Positions 43,516-54,745 of a stretch of DNA of 58,120 bases are shown in pieces. Below the pieces are notes generated by a model. The model had not been told where the DNA came from. It was given only the letters and a program-made list of their open reading frames with translations, and did no database searches. Both the position numbers and the translations under genes were made by a program. The DNA lies in the NCBI RefSeq assembly GCF_000315625.1, contig NW_005434640.1, positions 583,232 to 641,351 on the forward strand, in the 5' to 3' direction. The stretch comes from Guillardia theta CCMP2712. Taxonomy: Eukaryota; Cryptophyceae; Pyrenomonadales; Geminigeraceae. Each line of letters opens with the position of its first letter. The first letter of the stretch is position 1.

Positions 43516-46500
43516 ATGAAGTCGGCAGAGCAGAGGAGCGGTACCAACGACACCAGCTGCACGGTTTACGCATGGGGTAGAGGCAAGGATCATGTTCTGG
43601 GGACAGGGCATGCCTGGATGCACCCAAACCCCACGGCGATGATGCATGTGGGTCTCAAGGTGAAGTCTGTGGCATGCGGGGCAAGACACACGCTGCTGCT
43701 CTCCTCGCACTTCAAAGTCTTCTCGTGGGGTGAGAGCATGCATGGACAGCTCGGCCTAGGAGCGACCAGTGCCCGACAGGCGTCAGTCCAACCAACACAT
43801 ATCGACAAGCTAGACAGTCTCTATGTGGTACAGGTCGCTGCAGGAGGAAACTGCAGCCTGGCAATCTCGAAGAAGGGGACTATGCTTGCCTGGGGTGACA
43901 ACAGCATGGAGCAGCTCGGGCTCGGAGCCTCCTTCTCGGGCAAGGCCAAGGTGTTGGAGCCCAGCAGCATCCTGGGCTTCAGCGTGGAAGCAGAAATTCA
44001 GTGGCAGCAGCCGGTGATCGTGAGGGCGAGGATAGGAGGCAGCCATGGCGCCTGCCTTGACACGTCAGGAAACCTCTTCACCTGGGGCCGTAACGACTGC
44101 GGGCAGCTCGGGCTGGGCGATCAAGTAGACCGCAACACTCCCAGCATGGTGAAGACACATCAGTTCGTACGAGTGTCAGTGGGCACATCGCATACAGCAG
44201 CAGTCGATCATCGATACCAGCTGTGGACGTGGGGGAGCGTGGGGGAGGGGCGACTGGGACATGGTGTGTTGTTCGAGGAGAAGAAAGAGATCCGAGGCAA
44301 CGTGGTGAACAAAATCCGCAGGCAACTGAATTTCGTGCTTGAGCCGAAGAAGGTGGAGTTCTTCAAGCAGAAGAGGATCGGGTTGGCAGATGTAGCCTGC
44401 AGCAATAGCTTCACCATCGCCCTTGATAGGAAGGGAAGGTTGTGGAGCTGGGGAGCGGGGATGTACGGTCAGCTGGGAAGGGGTTCGGACAATCTGACGT
44501 CTGACTTCCCCGAGCTGATTGAGATCCTCCTGCCTGATGAGCCGCCGGACTTGTTCCAGCAGAACCTCGAGCATCGACGCTCGCTGCGACGAAACTCTGC
44601 GTCCTTCCTGTTTCGCAACTCCTTCTCGCTCAAGAGCCTTGCTAGTGGAACCAACGACACCGACACGCCGCTAGAGTCCCCGGACGAGAGGAAGCAGCGG
44701 TCGTTCATCATGCGACACTCGTCGAGGAAGATGACGAGCGAGGTACAGGAGCTGAGGGCTGACTCGCCTGAAGGGAAGAGACTCTCCTTCGAAGCCGACG
44801 GGCTCGTCGACGAGCGAGTCTGCATTTCCCAGCTTGTAGTCGGCAAGTCCCACGCCTTCGCGGTATCCAAGAAGGGGCAACTTTTCTTTTGGGGCAAAGG
44901 AGACTTTGGACTGGCAGGAAACGGGGATTCAAGGTGTCAGCATTCGCCAATTGCGGTTCCGAGCATGAGAGAAGATGTGTCGCTGGTGGGAACGGGGGAT
45001 CACTTCGCCATAGCGGTCAGGTACCAGGACCGCAAGTCGCTGGTGTCCCGGGGCTACCGCCTCCTCACCCTCCCCAACACTCAGGGGATAGTGCACGTGC
45101 TCGAAGAGGTTGACCGAGCTCGGCCAGAGGCAAAGCTCAAGGAGGAGGACAAGGTCGACCAACGACGTGCGCAGGATCTCAACGATGCGAGCAAGCAACT
45201 GACCAATAACGCCTACACGTCAAGCAAGGAGTGGAAGAACAAGTACCAGTCGCTGGTTCCCGGAGCTGAGCACTTTCTGGAGCTTGAGGGGTGGGATCTG
45301 CTTGATGGCCCTTACCTCGACACCTCTCTTCCTCAGGATCCGGCCCTGGACCTCATGACGCCTGGCGGGATCAAGTCGCTGTGGTCGCAGTACAAGACGG
45401 CGAAGAAGGTGGAGGACCCGGGGAGGCGAGAGGTGACAGGCAACAGGACGGACCGGAGAAGGAGCTTGGAATACGTCTTGCTGCCCCCGAAGCCTCTGCA
45501 TAGCTCCGATCGCCTTCCATCGACGCTCAAAGACGCCATGGCCGTGGAGACTTTGTCGCTGTACGAGGAGGAGCACAAGGAGCTTCGGCAGCGGGAGAGG
45601 ACCAGGATCCTGAGCGCCCATCGCAGATCCAGCGAATCGCAGGGGCCGCGAACAACCTTCGGTACCGAAAGTCGTTTCAAGCGAAGAGACCCCGAGGAAC
45701 AAGACGGTAAAGTCACTCAGATCGCCAACGATGTTGGGTACGTCCCAGCTGGGATCGGGCTGGTGCTGACCGCAAACTTGCGCTTCGATTCGGTGGAGAA
45801 GGAGGTCAGGGTGAAGGAGGTGGTGAGGGGGGGTTCAGTGCACCAGAGCGTGCTAGCTGAGAAGAGCGTGCTGGGGGTGGATGACGTGATCATGGAGGTT
45901 GATGGACGACAAGTGAAGGACCTCTTCGACTGCAGGCGAGCACTGATGGGTCAGCCGGGTACCTCGGTCTCTGTCACTTTCATGCACAGGGACAAGAACG
46001 GGGTCAGTGTCGTACACACGAGCTTCTTCCCGAGGATGTACGTCGAGGGCCCGCGGGCTGCTGACCGGGGGGGGCACGAGGAGGAAGCAGAGGCCAACAA
46101 GACGCCGAGGTTTTACAACAGTCGCAGTCACAAGACACCAGTGGCCCTGACAGAGGAGCAGGAGAGGGAGGTCGTGGAGGTGGCTCAGGAGCTGCCTCGT
46201 GGCTCCTTAAGCCTGCGAGCGCTGCAGAGGAAGCTGGTCGACCGGCATCCTGCATGGAGGGAGAAGGTCTCAGACGTGCTGGTGCTGGTGGGGGCCCTGA
46301 AGAGGAACCGCCTCTTGCCCTGGGTCTGTGCGAGCGAGGCGAGCGAGGCTGAGAAGGAGAGGGAGGAGCGGGAAGTTCTGAGTGCTCGGCCTGACACGGC
46401 CCGGGCCTCCTCAGGAGCTCCGACGGCCCTCGGATTGAGGAGATCAGATACGCTGGAGTCGCAGGAGATTGTGGAGAAACTTCAGCTGGGAAAACTGTTG

Positions 46501-47923
46501 CGAGCTGGACCGACGCGGCGGCCACTCTCGATGCCGCGGGACAAGGCCGTTGTTCCCAAGACCCTCGTGGAAGGGAGCGCAAGGCCCAGCCCGGGCCCAG
46601 CTGACTATGCCGTGACGTACGGAAACATTGGGAGCGCGAAGAAAGGCTTCACCTTCACCAGCAGAGCAACTGAGATCGTCCCAGGGACACCTGGCCCAGC
46701 TGACTACCAGCAGACGGGCGAGAAGGACGGTGGACCTCGAGGGCCAACGTTTCAGTTCAGACCTCGGACGGCGCTGGTGCGGGTCGATCCTCCTCCTCCT
46801 CCTCCTCTCCTGTCCGACATCGTGTCGACCTTCGATGGCAAGGTGAGCCCGCACAGGAGGAGCGTGCATGGCGGAGCTCCCAGCTACAGCATCGCCTCCC
46901 GCAAGCTGTGGGAGACGCAGAGGCACTTGGAGTACGGGGAGAGCTTCGACGCGCTCAGCTCTAAGTGGGTGAGAGACGGAGCTGGTCCGGGACAGTACAA
47001 GCTTCCTGCCTCAACAGGCTCTGCCTTCTCCTTCCCCTCGAGCGAGCGCTTCGCTGAGGAGCGAGGAGCGAGCATCAATGCAGAGCTCCTCTTCCCGGGT
47101 GTCTGCAGAGACGGGACGGCTGCAGGAGTGGGCGGGGGGCTCAAGTTCACGATGGGGGGCAGGTATGTGAGGAGCGAAGAGGATGAGAACATGCCCGGGC
47201 CAGGTTCCTACGAGGTCAGCCCTCCCGAGAGGGGAGGAGACAAGGGCCCCTCGATGGCGGCTAGATACCCCTCCTCCTCCTCCTCCTCTGCTGCGCCTGG
47301 CCCAGGAGCGTATCGTCCGGAAAACTTCGAAGCCATCGGCTCTGAGCTGGTGGCGGTTGGAGCTGCCAGTCGGATGCAGGAGGAGAAGGAGAGGAAGAGA
47401 GTGGGAGAGCAGAGAGCGCAGGTCAACTTCTCGCTAGCCAACAAGCTGATCGACGACCTGAGGAGGAGGCTGAAGAAGATCTTCAAGAGCCCGGAGGAGG
47501 CCTTCGCCTTCCTCGACGAGAAGGAGGACCAGCGAGTCACCTTCAGGTCCCTGCGTGCTCAGCTCGAGAGTATCAAGATCAAGCTCGATGACGACGAGAT
47601 GCGGCTCATTGCTGCCAAGCTCGACCGGGTGAGCTGAGGGATAGCTGGGTTTTCTGTCTTGACCTTTTTCTTTGTCACGTCAGAATCGGGACGGCATCAT
47701 CAGCGTGGAGGAGTTTCTCGCCTCCTTCACTTGGGGGGTTCAGGTGCAGACGCCCAGGGAGCGTCTGCAGAAGCTGGTGGAGACGTGCAAGCGGAGGATC
47801 GAGATCGTGAAGCAGATCAAGCAGCGGATGGTCGAGCGAGACTTCAGCACGAGGAGGAAGCTGGTGGTACCCTCGGAGCCCGTCACTCAAAGGTCTGGGA
47901 GGAACTGCGAGGAAGCGGTCTGA
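43516..47923 (+). CDS. RCC1 propeller - PDZ - SHIPPO repeats - EF-hand protein
   Basis: Two exons, 43516-47628 and 47684-47923, give 1450 residues in phase. Residues about 12-520 hold seven RCC1-type repeats (VYAWGRGKD, VFSWGESMHGQLGLG, MLAWGDNSMEQLGLG, LFTWGRNDCGQLGLG, LWTWGSVGEGRLGHG, LWSWGAGMYGQLGRG, LFFWGKGDFGLAGNG), enough for a propeller, with a long insert after blade six. A PDZ domain at about 738-840 reads GIGLVLTANLRFDSVEKEVR ... SVLGVDDVIMEVDGRQV. After a helical region come SHIPPO/ODF3-type Pro-Gly-Pro repeats (SPGPADYAVTYGNIG, TPGPADYQQ, GPGQYKLP, MPGPGSYEVSPPE, APGPGAYRP; about 1020-1285). The C-terminus has paired EF-hands whose second loop, DRNRDGIISVEE, is split exactly by the only intron. 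SHIPPO repeats bind microtubules in axonemes; the whole suggests a calcium-responsive flagellar scaffold. Confidence 0.9.
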
Positions 47924-48197
47924 CGTGCAGACAGGCAAGATTCCAAGAAGAAGAGGAAGATGCACATCTTTCTACGACCTGCTCCACCTGCGAGCGCGAG
48001 GAACGACACGAAGAGAGGATACTCCTTTCGCAAACAGACGTGATCGACCCATCCAACTCCATCAGCTTCGTCGATTCTGTACTCGATCAGTTTCACGTTC
48101 TTGTAAACTACTACAATCATTCTGCCAAATATCACAAGGTGGTAGGAGCAGAGGCTGGCAGTAGGTGGCTCTCCCGAATGACTTGCTCTCGCAGCTT
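47924..48197. other. Spacer between convergent RCC1-PDZ and CZIB genes
   Basis: 274 nt of non-coding-looking sequence shared by two 3' ends. No AATAAA on either strand was noticed. Confidence 0.4.
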
Positions 48198-49148
48198 TCA
48201 CTTCTTCTTCTTCTCTGCCTTGGCTCCTTCCAGACGGGCTTTGACGTTTGATATGGATACCGGATTTCCCTTTCCGTCTACCTCCATCCAGTCGTCGGAG
48301 AGATCGACTGCAAGCATCGTCATCCTCCTCTTTCCTCACCATCCTCCTCTTTCCTTCTCCTCCTCCTCCTCCTCCTCCTCCTCCTCCTCCTCCTCCTCCT
48401 CCTCCTCCCTCAGCCTTCTCCTCCCTCACCATCATCAAACTTCGAGCCGTCTGCTGCCTCAACAAGATAACCGTCTCGGATCTCGTACTCGTACTGCCAA
48501 CATCGTGAGAAGCTCTTCCTGGCACTCCCTCCCTAACCGGGTCCATGCCACGGCACTCGAACGCAGCGATCCTCTGCCATTCCTTCCCTCCCTCAGTCCA
48601 TGCCTCCTTCTCGTCGTAGGGCTGGACGGTGATGTCGTGCTCTCTCCCGCATCCCTTGCATTTGTACTTGAGATTGACGCTGGCGCCTGCAAAGAACCGT
48701 CAACAACCTGGTCCTCCGGTCCTGTCCTCACCTCGAATCCCTTCCACCACATCGTCTCTGCTCACTCCAACGGCATTGGGGGTCTCCTCGTGGCAGGTTG
48801 TGCATCTCAGGCGCAGGAAGAACGTATGGTCTTCAGGGACACGAATCCTGCATGAACATGATCAGCACTGCGCCACGACAATCAGGACAGGGGCATGATT
48901 CCGTCAGGTGACGAGTATTCTCTTGCGCATTCTCTCATAATTTCATAACTTTCACATCTTGTCGCAGCATTTCAACACAGTTCAATGAAGAACAGGACAA
49001 TCCATGTAGCACGTGTGAAGGCTGGTACATGACGAAGGGAGAAGGAGGAGGCAGAGGTGGAAGAGTGGACGGAATCTTGCTGCAGGAGGATGGGTCCAAC
49101 TGACCTGGCGACGTTCTCAGTCTCTGCTGAGATGGAGAGAGCGATCAT
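48198..49148 (-). CDS. CZIB: CXXC-motif zinc-binding protein CZIB (DUF866/UPF0587)
   Basis: Five exons, 49105-49148, 48732-48847, 48538-48686, 48430-48493 and 48198-48307, join in phase to 160 residues, the same length as the human protein. The sequence follows the family: MIALSISAETENVARIRVPE, FFLRLRCTTCHEETPNAVGV with the first CxxC, SVNLKYKCKGCGREHDITVQ with the second CxxC, IAAFECRGMDP, FDDVDLSDDWMEVDGKGNPV and a Lys-rich end. The four cysteines bind one zinc ion. The family is near-universal in eukaryotes and its cellular role is poorly defined. Introns range from 44 to 257 nt; the 122-nt intron at 48308-48429 is mostly a (CTC)n tract (CTCCTC) which also creates the poly-Ser or poly-Gly frames seen there. 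Confidence 0.95.
48355..48410. repeat. (CTC)n triplet run in a CZIB intron
   Basis: About 17 CTC/TCC triplets; on the coding strand this is a GAG/GGA purine run in the last CZIB intron. Purely intronic by the gene model. Confidence 0.85.
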
Positions 49149-49849
49149 GGCTGCTCTGCTGGGAGTGGCGAGGAGCAGGAGCAGGAGCAGCAGGAGAAGC
49201 GAAATGGTCGCTGGACCTCTTGTTCACAATGGTAAGGGGGGTACCTGATGGACCCCTTCTTTGGCTGTAAAAATATGGGGTGATCTGCAAGCTGGAAATT
49301 GGAGTGGTGGGGTGAGGGGGGTGGTCTGAAACTTTCCAACTTCACTATCTGAACTTTCATCCATTTTCTAGGCACCAAACTCTCGAAAGTTCTGACCGTT
49401 ATTATTCCGTTTGTGACCTCCCAAGATTTTCCGCTGGGTACCACCCACCCCCCCATCGCCCCGCCCGCGGCTCGGTCTGTACCAGGGTCTGTACCCGGCC
49501 GAGGTCAGTCGTACAACTCTACCCCCACCTCCTCATGAAGTTTATCAGTACCCCTGCACCCAACCTTTCTTCTAATTACCCCTTCTTCGAGTGCCAACTT
49601 GTGTAGAAAGACCCGTTATTATTGATCATTGACCCACCCCATTGGTAGAACGATAACCCCTACCCCACCACCGAAATTTACCGCGGTCAACATGTACCTG
49701 GCAAACTGACTGCATGCCGCCCGGGCGCAGACTCGAGAGTCTTCTTCCTCCGCCGTCCTGTTCTCTGCCCCCTGTGCTTGCCCTCTACCTCTCACCACCT
49801 ATCACCTATCACCCCACAGAGTACAGATCCATCTCAGAATCATTGTTGA
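49149..49849. other. Divergent spacer with GTACC/GGGGT-rich sequence
   Basis: 700 nt between head-to-head genes. 49228-49690 carries GGGGGGTACC, TACCACCCACCCCCCC, GTACCAGGGTCTGTACCCGG and similar words; no open frame is believable. Resembles the 42.3-42.9 kb spacer in texture. Confidence 0.45.
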
Positions 49850-51286
49850 ATGGAAGACAAATGCCCCTTAAAAGAACAAACGATTCAACTCTGTTGTTTG
49901 GTTGTTCATTTTGAACAGACGATTATGACACAGTCATCTCAAGCAGGAATGGGGTCAAGATTTGTCTTTGTCGAGAGGCCACTAGATCCCATCTTTGAAG
50001 ATTTGCTCAGGTTCGAATTCACACCACTTTACACATACCATGATTCTGATGGGCTCGCCTTCAGCGTACAGACGATCAAGGATTTTGACAACCGAGTGAT
50101 GGAAATCTACTCTACCATAGATGTGCAAGGAAGAAACAAGATAAATTACAACCAGCTATCAGACTCGCTCAAACGGTGATTGCTTTTGGGCCAGCTGAAT
50201 TGTGTTGTCTGAATGCGTGTGATTCAGGGTGAAGATCGAACCCCAGATTCGACTCTCAATTGATGATTACGAGAGGATTGTGGAACATCTAGGAAAAACC
50301 AAATTAGACTGTCTTTCATCAAGTGAATTTCTTGCGGCCGTGAAAGAAGAGTTCCTCGATTTCTGTCAACGACATATCGACAAAGCTATCCCAACAGTAC
50401 ATAAACATGACCCACAGCTGACTCTTACAATGTGAGGACATCCTATGAACTCTCTCTTCTTGACAGCATATTTCCTTTGCAGGGCAGCGATAAGGATGCT
50501 CTTGTCCGAGAAGGAGCAGCGGAAGGCGATCTTGGACCTCCAGGGCTCATCGCGCGAGCAGGATGCAATCATTCAGAACTTACAGCAAGAGATGGCGCAA
50601 ATGAAGGTGAGAAAGTGACACGACTGTGATGAAGATGACAGTCTACCGGGTTGTGCAGAGGACATTTCGCGCTGCCATTGAGCTCTTCTACTCTCGTACC
50701 TGCTGTGCTCATCTTAGAGATGCTGGATGTGAAAACGATGTTTTCAGGCTCTGAAGAGATGGAGAGGGAGATCGACACGATTAAGCAGAAATTTCAAGGT
50801 GCCCTAACTTCTCTGTCTACTGCCTCGTGCTCTGACCAAGACTGGAAGAAATCGAAGAGCTCTCGGCGTGCTCGACTCCGCGCAGGTCCAAGTCTTCTTC
50901 GCCTCCACCAGGCTCGCAACGTCGGCCAACTTCAGGTGAGCGGGTACTTGCCCGGGGTGGGTCTGGTCTGAAGCTCGAAAAGTAGTCGCAGCTCGAAATG
51001 TCAGCGCACGAGTTACGAACCAAACAAGATCGGTATCTGTTACAGCTCCCCTCACCGCTATCTTCCTAATCGTTCGATGACTACAGAGATCGGCAGGCCA
51101 ACAACAGGAGAACAAGTCACATCACACGTCAAACAGCTCAAGTCAAGTTGCTATGAAACGATTGAATGACTTGCACAGCAAGGTAAAGACTCGCCGCGGC
51201 GAGTCACATTGAGGCTGATCTCGCTCCCCTCACGGTATTGACATCAGGTATCTCACTTCAAGACTGCTCTGCACCAAGCGCAATAG
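49850..51286 (+). CDS. EF-hand-like and coiled-coil protein, unidentified
   Basis: Eight exons fit: 49850-50175, 50228-50431, 50483-50606, 50659-50695, 50748-50798, about 50845-50935, about 51090-51183 and 51248-51286. The first two exons encode two helix-loop-helix units like degenerate EF-hands (MEIYSTIDVQGRNKINYNQL then KIEPQIRLSIDDYERIVEHL, KLDCLSSSEFLAAVKEEFLD). A coiled coil follows (MLLSEKEQRKAILDLQ, IIQNLQQEMAQMK, EEMEREIDTIKQKFQE), then a Ser/Pro-rich basic linker (TPRRSKSSSPPPGSQRRPTS) and a short helical end (SHFKTALHQAQ). Start could be ATG 49850 or the later ATG at 49926 (MTQSSQAGMG). No family recognised; the calcium-like and coiled-coil parts suggest a cytoskeletal or channel-associated regulator. 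Acceptor choices in exons 6 and 7 were made to keep frame. Confidence 0.6.
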
Positions 51287-51689
51287 AGCAATCCATGAAC
51301 CCGTCACTGATTTGCCGCAGTTTAAGTTGGCCCTTGTAGAGTTCATCATGTGTACATTAAACCCTACCGTACTACTCAGTGACTAGTAGAGTCCGATCAC
51401 TGTTCAACGGTTACCGGCTCTGCAGCTGGTGGGCGGCCAGTGCGTCCGATCACCTGGCGGCCACAGTGGGCCAGCCGGGGGCCCACGAGTACGGTCCGAT
51501 CCGGGCCGGGCGCCGCCGGGCGTCACTCAATGCCGTACTGTGGCCCGGGGGACTCCCGTCAGTTCCCGGCCCGGAGGCCCCGAACTTGGCTGAACGCCCG
51601 GCGGATGTGGGCACTGCAAGGCTTGCACAAGGAAACTGGGGATGGCAGGAGTTGAGGCGTAACAGGAGGAGCGAAGAGCAGGAAAGAAG
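51287..51689. other. Spacer with GC-rich GGCCGGGC block
   Basis: 51430-51580 is very GC-rich, with GGGCCGGGC, GCCGCCGGG and CCCGGGGG words like the block at 33788-33862. No coding sequence supported. Confidence 0.4.
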
Positions 51690-52432
51690 ATGGCGAGAAG
51701 GAGCGACAGAGGAGGGTCAGAGATACGATACAGCATGCAAGGAGCTGCTCCTTGTGCCTGGGGGGCAGCACGATCAAGACTACAGCTTCTCTGTATCGTC
51801 TGCTGCTCGAGTTTCCTCCCTTGCCTGGTCGCTCCCTCCTCCATCCGAGGAGTTCCCTGTTCAGCCTCCTGTTATACCATCTGTCGTCCTCGTCTGAGAG
51901 GAGGAGGAGAAGAATTCTTCACTCCCGTGGGATACGAGCCCTCTCCCGTCATAGGGAAGCAGCCAGCGCAGGAGGACGATCACCACGAGGACGAGGCTAA
52001 ATATGAACCTTTGAAGTTCCCCATCCGCGTTGACCCTGACAGCCCGCCCGAGCACTACCCGGTGCAAGGTGAGGGTGTTGCTGCTGGCTCTGACTCGGCC
52101 ATGGCAGTACGACGTGTGGGAGTGCATCGTGACTGGGCCGTTGTCGGATCGAAGTCTCATCAATGCGAAGTACCTGGAGGAGGAAGACGCCTCCATGTCG
52201 GTTGTTCCTCATGCTGCTGCTGTATGGTTGACCCCAGGGCAGTGAGGGAGTGATAACGATGCGCCTGCCTGAGCATGAGATCGTCATCCAGGCAACGTGT
52301 CCTTGTCTAGCGACTCACGTCTGATGTCACGCTCGACAGATGGAAAGAAGGAGCGCAGGGGCAATCAGATTCAGCTCGGGTTGTCAGGACAAGGAATGTC
52401 ATGTGATGGTGATGGTGATGGAGATGGAGATA

Positions 52433-52518
<86 letters not shown>

Positions 52519-54661
52519 CGAAATGGAGATGGAGATGATGATGGTGGTGGTGGTGATAATGATGGTGATGATGATGGTGGTGATGATGATGATGATGATG
52601 ATGATCGAAATGGAGATGGAGATGATGATGGTGGTGGTGGTGATAATGATGGTGATGATGATGGTGGTGATGATGATCGGAGCTACTGCAGGTATACGAG
52701 ATCTCCTCTGACGGTTTCGAATGCCAACGAGTTGAGACTGGGAATGGAGAGCTTGAGAGCAACTGTACCGCAGAGGAGGAAGGGGATGGGGGGAGGAAGC
52801 TATCGGCATGGTTCTGCCCTGATTCTGTGAGGAGGAAAGTACCATTGCTTCTCAAAACAAACGCTCAACTTCTGTGCAGAATCACGTCCCTGGAGGGGAA
52901 GGTTGGATTCTGGCAAACAGGGATGTTCATGAAAGATCCAGTCTCGCAACTCAAGATTGTAACGCCTCCTCTCATTCTTTCTGCCCCATCTTCTTGGGAG
53001 TTTCATCGTCTTCATTCGCTCTCCCTCGACCTTCTTCCTCTCCTCCCTCTCCCTGCTCAGCTATTTTCCCTGCCTTGCTGGTTTTCTCCTTCCTCCACCC
53101 GCATGTCCATTGCGCTGCCCTGCTGATTTTCTCCTCCTCGATCTTCTTCACTTTGACGTTGATGCAGCTGCGAGTGGGAAGATGGAGCATGGAGCTCGTA
53201 TGGCCAGGATTCAACGTGAGCAGGAAGGCTTACGAGTCCATAGATGACGTGGCATGCGGCAGATTTGCGTCCTGAACCTTCACGCTGGCGACCTGCAACT
53301 TTGGCTGACTCAGAACGGGTGAGGAGGGGAGGAGCAGCAGGCGTCTGGTGAGGAAGAAACAGGTTCTACTTCTTCGGAGGGAAGGAGGGGTGCACGGCTA
53401 CCAAGACGCTGGTGGGAGGATGCGTGAAGGTGCAGTATCGGCTGCCTTGAGGTTCCTGTGTGAGGCGATCTGAGCAGGTGGAGGGAGGGAGCGGAGGGCC
53501 AAGACGCATCAAGCCCACTGATGGGAAGGAAGAGCTGTAAGTCAGGATGGATGGGGGGCTGGCGATGATGGCGGAGAGCTTAAGGAGAGGTGGGAGAGTG
53601 ATGGGAGGAAGGGGAAGAGGGAGGAAAGTGAAAAGGGAGGTCGAGAAAGAGATTCAGGTCTGATGAAAATGTTTCTGTCCTACAGCTCCAACGTAGTTCT
53701 TGAGGGACTTGTTGCCTTCAGAGGAGATGTAGTTCCTTCTATCCCACCAGGTTCATGCAGTCGAACTCTATCCCTCCTCTCTTCCCCTCCTCCCTTCCCC
53801 CTCTCTTGCTCATGTGTTGTCTGCCGCTCCCTTTCCTGTCTTGTCTCCTTCTCCTCCTCCTCTTTCTCTGTATGTCCTTCTTCGTCCTGCTGTCGGATCG
53901 CATTTTTCTTCATCCCTTCCCTTCTCTTCCGCCATGTCTCGGATGGTTTCATCATGTGCTCCATACACAGAGGCCATGATGAGGAGGAGGCGCGTGAGGA
54001 AGACCAACCTGCGAGGAGGAAGCGAGTACTACCAGGAGTTCATGCAAGTCATGTCCGCCGGGGCAAAATGTGAGATGTGAAACTCCACAATGATGGGCAG
54101 GAGAAGTAGAATGTGAGAGTAGGAGATGACCAGTGAGAAGATTGTACGAGGAGGGATGAAAATTTCTCTCGTGACTCTTGTGTCTTTCAGCTGTTGAGGA
54201 CATGAGCAAGAAGGAGGAGGAGCAAATGTGAGCTAAGGAGATGGGGTTTTATGGAATTCTAGTGAAGTGAGATTGCAGGAAGAAATTCTCTACGATGAAT
54301 TTCAAGTGAGAGATCCTTGAAAACTTTGCCAGGAGATGACACAATGAAATCTTTCCTGCTGCTCTCCTTCGTTCCACCAGAGAGTTGTTCAGTGTCATGT
54401 GCAAGGTGAAAAACCCTCGGCAGGACTCCAACTTGTCTTGATGCAGTCTTGACAGGAGTTGAACATGTTCCCACAACAGTCCAAGTGAGGAACAGAATGA
54501 TGGCCGCCTTCGATTCTGATCGCCTCTTCCCTCCTCCTCTTCTCTCTCCTCCTCCCATCTTCGTCGTTCCTCCCATTTCATCATCCCTCCTCCTCTCTCC
54601 TTGCAGATACTTCGAGGTGTTGTGGGACAGGAAACGACCCAACGAAGATTCTTGCACTCAG

Positions 54662-54745
<84 letters not shown>

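Noticed and set aside
47887-48546. 219-codon minus-strand frame with poly-Gly
   Set aside because: Reads through CZIB introns in a wrong frame; the spliced CZIB model explains the locus.
52307-52855. Poly-His, poly-Asp, poly-Met and poly-Ile frames on both strands
   Set aside because: All are translations of one GAT microsatellite that lies in an intron.
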